Part shown: one piece after another, positions 40,481 to 42,340 of the stretch | Layout: each line of letters starts with the position of its first letter | How positions within the stretch are numbered: the stretch's first letter is position 1 | NCBI GenBank assembly: GCA_013140985.1 | Contig: JABFRU010000024.1 | Coordinates: forward strand, 1 to 42,340 | Reading direction: 5' to 3' | Source: Chitinophagaceae bacterium | GTDB lineage: Bacteria > Bacteroidota > Bacteroidia > Chitinophagales > Chitinophagaceae | DNA length: 42,340 bases | Notes under the pieces: generated by a model | Seen by the model: the letters and a program-made list of their open reading frames with translations, nothing else | What the model was told of the DNA's origin: nothing | Database searches by the model: none | Translations under genes and position numbers: made by a program

Positions 40481-41110
40481 TTACTTAAAAAATACCCTTT
40501 CATACATATCTTCCGGGCATCCGCAAATACAACGAAAACCGTAACGATCTCTCCGAATGCTTAAAGAATCTTTAAGTGGAATGGCTGAGAGGCGGTCCCT
40601 AAAATTAAAGTTCCATTTTTCCTTAAGCCCGGGAATATCGATGTAATAGAGCAAAGGCCAGCGGCCATAATTATCTGCCCGTATGGAATACTCAAAAGAA
40701 GAATCAACTGTATTGCCTGTAAGGAAATAGATCTTAGCGCTATCAAAGACAATACTTCTTTCGCATTTGCACATTTCAGGTTCATTGCCTGTGCCCCAAT
40801 TGCTCCCACTCCATTTCCATTGCCAGCTGCCCTTTAATTTTTCTGAGACCTGTTCTTCATATTTTTTCAGGAGTATTGGAAGTTTTGCGGCAGAATATAT
40901 TGCGATATCACTGGTACTGTCAAAATAAAAGACCCTGATGAAAGCATAGATCGCATGTACCAGAGAACCCTGCTGCTCCAGGTTGATTGCATATTGGTAA
41001 AGATCTGCTGCCTCTTCCCTATTAGCTGGCTCCAACTTATCTCCCCCTTTTTTTTGTGCGAAACAAAAAAAAGGCAGCATAACTACAAGCAGAAAGAGTG
41101 ACCGTTTCAA
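40481..41110 (-). CDS. Secreted protein with a helical domain and a Cys-rich tail, unknown
   Basis: 209 residues. A signal peptide starts at a TTG codon at 41110 ('KRSLFLLVVMLPFFCFAQ'); no nearer ATG gives a full signal, the first in-frame ATG being at 41080. The N-terminal region has TPR-like helices ('ADLYQYAINLEQQGSLVHAIYAF', about 35-57). The middle part has 'GSWQWKWSGSNWG', suggesting a lipocalin-like beta domain. The tail holds 'CICGCPEDM'. No family recognised. It lies on the same strand as the gene at 39819-40412, 68 bp upstream of it. Confidence 0.62.
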   Translation of the reverse strand: MKRSLFLLVVMLPFFCFAQKKGGDKLEPANREEAADLYQYAINLEQQGSLVHAIYAFIRVFYFDSTSDIAIYSAAKLPILLKKYEEQVSEKLKGSWQWKWSGSNWGTGNEPEMCKCERSIVFDSAKIYFLTGNTVDSSFEYSIRADNYGRWPLLYYIDIPGLKEKWNFNFRDRLSAIPLKDSLSIRRDRYGFRCICGCPEDMYERVFFK

Positions 41111-41251
41111 AAGCTGGGATTTAATGTAGTAACGAAACGATTGACAAGTTAGTATTTGCGGGTTACACCGCAGTTGTTATTGTAAATAGATCTGTGTGCT
41201 GCTTCACCAACAACGGCATGAAAATTCCCGGAGAGTTTTAAATAAGAAGTT

Positions 41252-41710
41252 TTATTTTTTTAAAATATCATTGATGATCCTGGCGTGATGCTGCGTATGA
41301 ATGGCAATGATCCTGCGGGCCTGCTTTACCCGCAGATCACCAAAAAAGGGATGTGTAAAAAACTTATTCCGGCTTAATTTTTCAAATAACTCCGCTTTTT
41401 GTTTTGCTTTAGAAAGTAATGGGACGATAGTATCCTTGCTTATCACCTCGCCGGGTTTTACAGCATCCGGCGCTTTGGCCATGCCCCTCGGAAATTTATT
41501 CAGCAGTAAAACGACAGTGAGTTTAATACTGAATTTCCATTTGTAATCCTCCGGGTTGGAATGCTCTGCTGCACTGATCATTTTTATTAGTGCCAGCAGG
41601 CTATGTTCAATATGCCAGCCAACCGTTGCCTGTGATACAGATTCTTTCTTTTGTTCAATGAAGGGGAGTTTGGTTTCTAACTCATCAACTAATCCTGAAA
41701 GACTTTTCAT
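41252..41710 (-). CDS. DinB-like protein (DUF1569 type)
   Basis: 152 residues from the ATG at 41710. The family pattern is seen in 'GWHIEHSLLAL' (about 34-44), a metal-site histidine region, and the C-terminal '..AIHTQHHARIINDIL' with the second and third histidines. The fold is a four-helix bundle found in DinB/YfiT-like metal proteins and thiol transferases. A TTG at 41809 would add 33 residues not typical of the family. A TAAGTTTG word lies 18 bp before the ATG as a possible -7 element. Function unknown. Confidence 0.8.
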   Translation of the reverse strand: MKSLSGLVDELETKLPFIEQKKESVSQATVGWHIEHSLLALIKMISAAEHSNPEDYKWKFSIKLTVVLLLNKFPRGMAKAPDAVKPGEVISKDTIVPLLSKAKQKAELFEKLSRNKFFTHPFFGDLRVKQARRIIAIHTQHHARIINDILKK

Positions 41711-41897
41711 GTATTTATCTTTTGACAAACTTAATGAAAGAATACCCGGGTCTTTCAGTTGGCGTAAGATACTCCGGAAATAACGGGTGTGAAATTCAAG
41801 TAGAAACAACCGGCGCTGTCTCCACCCGGTAAAAGAAAATTAATATTCCTGAACAGCCTAATAGTTTTAAATTTACTGTTCACTAAAATAAAACGAT

Positions 41898-42340
41898 ATG
41901 ATAAAAGAGGCGCTCCTGGGCGAATTTTTGCATGAAGCAGAAAATACCCGCAAACTATTAAACGCTATTCCTGATTCAGCATTGGGTTACCGGCCGCAGC
42001 CGCATCTCTGGTCGGTCGGGCAATTGGCATCACATATTGCAGAAGTCTATAACTGGTTTGATTGCACTTTTAACCAGGATGTATTTGACATGGGAACTTA
42101 CAAGTATGATAAAGGTGATATCAGCAAGGCATCCAATATTGTGGCGAAGTTTGAAGAGAATGTAGCCAACGCAAAAGCGGTGCTGGAGAATTCGGATGAA
42201 AGCAAATATTTCAATACATGGACCATGCAAATGGGCGGCAACCCCATTATGCCACCCATGCCCAAGATACAAGTGGCAAGGGGTTTCTTATTTAATCATC
42301 TCTACCACCACCGTGGTGAATTGCTCGCACATTTAAGGGC
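41898..42340 (+). CDS. DinB family protein, truncated by the window end
   Basis: The ATG at 41898 opens a frame that continues to the end of the window (147 codons) without a stop. The sequence 'LLGEFLHEAENTRKLL', 'SVGQLASHIAEVYNWF' (metal-site His near residue 45) and 'FLFNHLYHHRGELLAHL' (later His residues) is the DinB pattern, including the three-His metal site. It is divergent from the DUF1569-like gene, so two DinB-superfamily genes sit back to back. The C-terminus is not visible. Confidence 0.88.
   Translation, partial: MIKEALLGEFLHEAENTRKLLNAIPDSALGYRPQPHLWSVGQLASHIAEVYNWFDCTFNQDVFDMGTYKYDKGDISKASNIVAKFEENVANAKAVLENSDESKYFNTWTMQMGGNPIMPPMPKIQVARGFLFNHLYHHRGELLAHLR

Noticed and set aside
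1-42340. CRISPR array, prophage or insertion sequence
   Set aside because: I looked for regularly spaced identical repeats, transposase, integrase, capsid or portal proteins and saw none. The inverted repeats differ from CRISPR in having no unique spacers and from IS elements in having no coding content.

Overview
The window reads as chromosomal DNA from a member of the Bacteroidota, most likely family Chitinophagaceae. This is an inference from several features: a type IX secretion/gliding C-terminal domain (CHU_C), a BT_3928-type DoxX protein, DUF1599, a two-CBM20 amylomaltase, DciA-like DUF721 next to recF, abundant small secreted proteins ending their signal in 'AQ', TAnnTTTG-type promoter words, and almost no Shine-Dalgarno sequences. 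I see no tRNA, rRNA, CRISPR array, transposase, integrase or prophage gene. Most of the window is ordinary chromosomal housekeeping DNA with an accessory-looking right end.

Layout. 1-5 kb: a saccharopine dehydrogenase-like enzyme convergent with a zinc-less sirtuin, then a von Willebrand A lipoprotein, a small membrane-anchored protein and an EVE-domain protein. 5-7.4 kb (+): a secreted fasciclin protein, then a membrane cytochrome b and molybdopterin oxidoreductase pair. 7.3-9.9 kb (-): a LutA-like Fe-S protein, a TPR membrane protein and pyruvate dehydrogenase E1 alpha. 10-11.5 kb (+): recF and a DciA-like gene. 11.5-14.9 kb (-): TlpA-like thioredoxin, OppB-type permease, BT_3928/DoxX protein and DUF1599 protein, divergent from folP (15.0 kb, +). 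16-18 kb (-): FKBP lipoprotein and NrnA-like DHH phosphoesterase, divergent from ndk. 18.8-30 kb: a long minus-strand run (tandem-domain secreted protein, TraB/GumN protein, ATP-grasp enzyme, UbiD decarboxylase, WD/kelch-like surface protein, dipeptide epimerase, DPE2-type 4-alpha-glucanotransferase). 30-31.2 kb (+): three small membrane proteins. 31.3-35.3 kb (-): a 61-residue protein with a structured leader, a Cys-rich secreted protein, an InlB-like repeat protein, a DUF6941 protein and an FKBP. 35.4-39.8 kb (+): DUF1801, RRM protein, two unknown exported/membrane proteins, and an overlapping pair of 'SGRP[ND]P' proteins. 39.8-41.7 kb (-): two unknown secreted proteins and a DinB-like protein, divergent from a DinB protein cut by the window end.

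Two things stand out. First, the overlapping gene pair at 38.5-39.8 kb: a 313-residue protein with an N-terminal SGRPNP domain joined to a Cys/His peptidase-like domain, followed with a 1-bp overlap by a 110-residue protein that appears to be a free-standing copy of the same N-terminal domain. I do not recognise a described system for this pair. Second, the intergenic spaces are repeatedly filled by imperfect inverted repeats built from short simple words. At least seven sit in spacers, in several different word families, often abutting a stop codon or producing spurious upstream starts, and one non-palindromic relative lies inside the UbiD reading frame. Database comparison would be needed for both.
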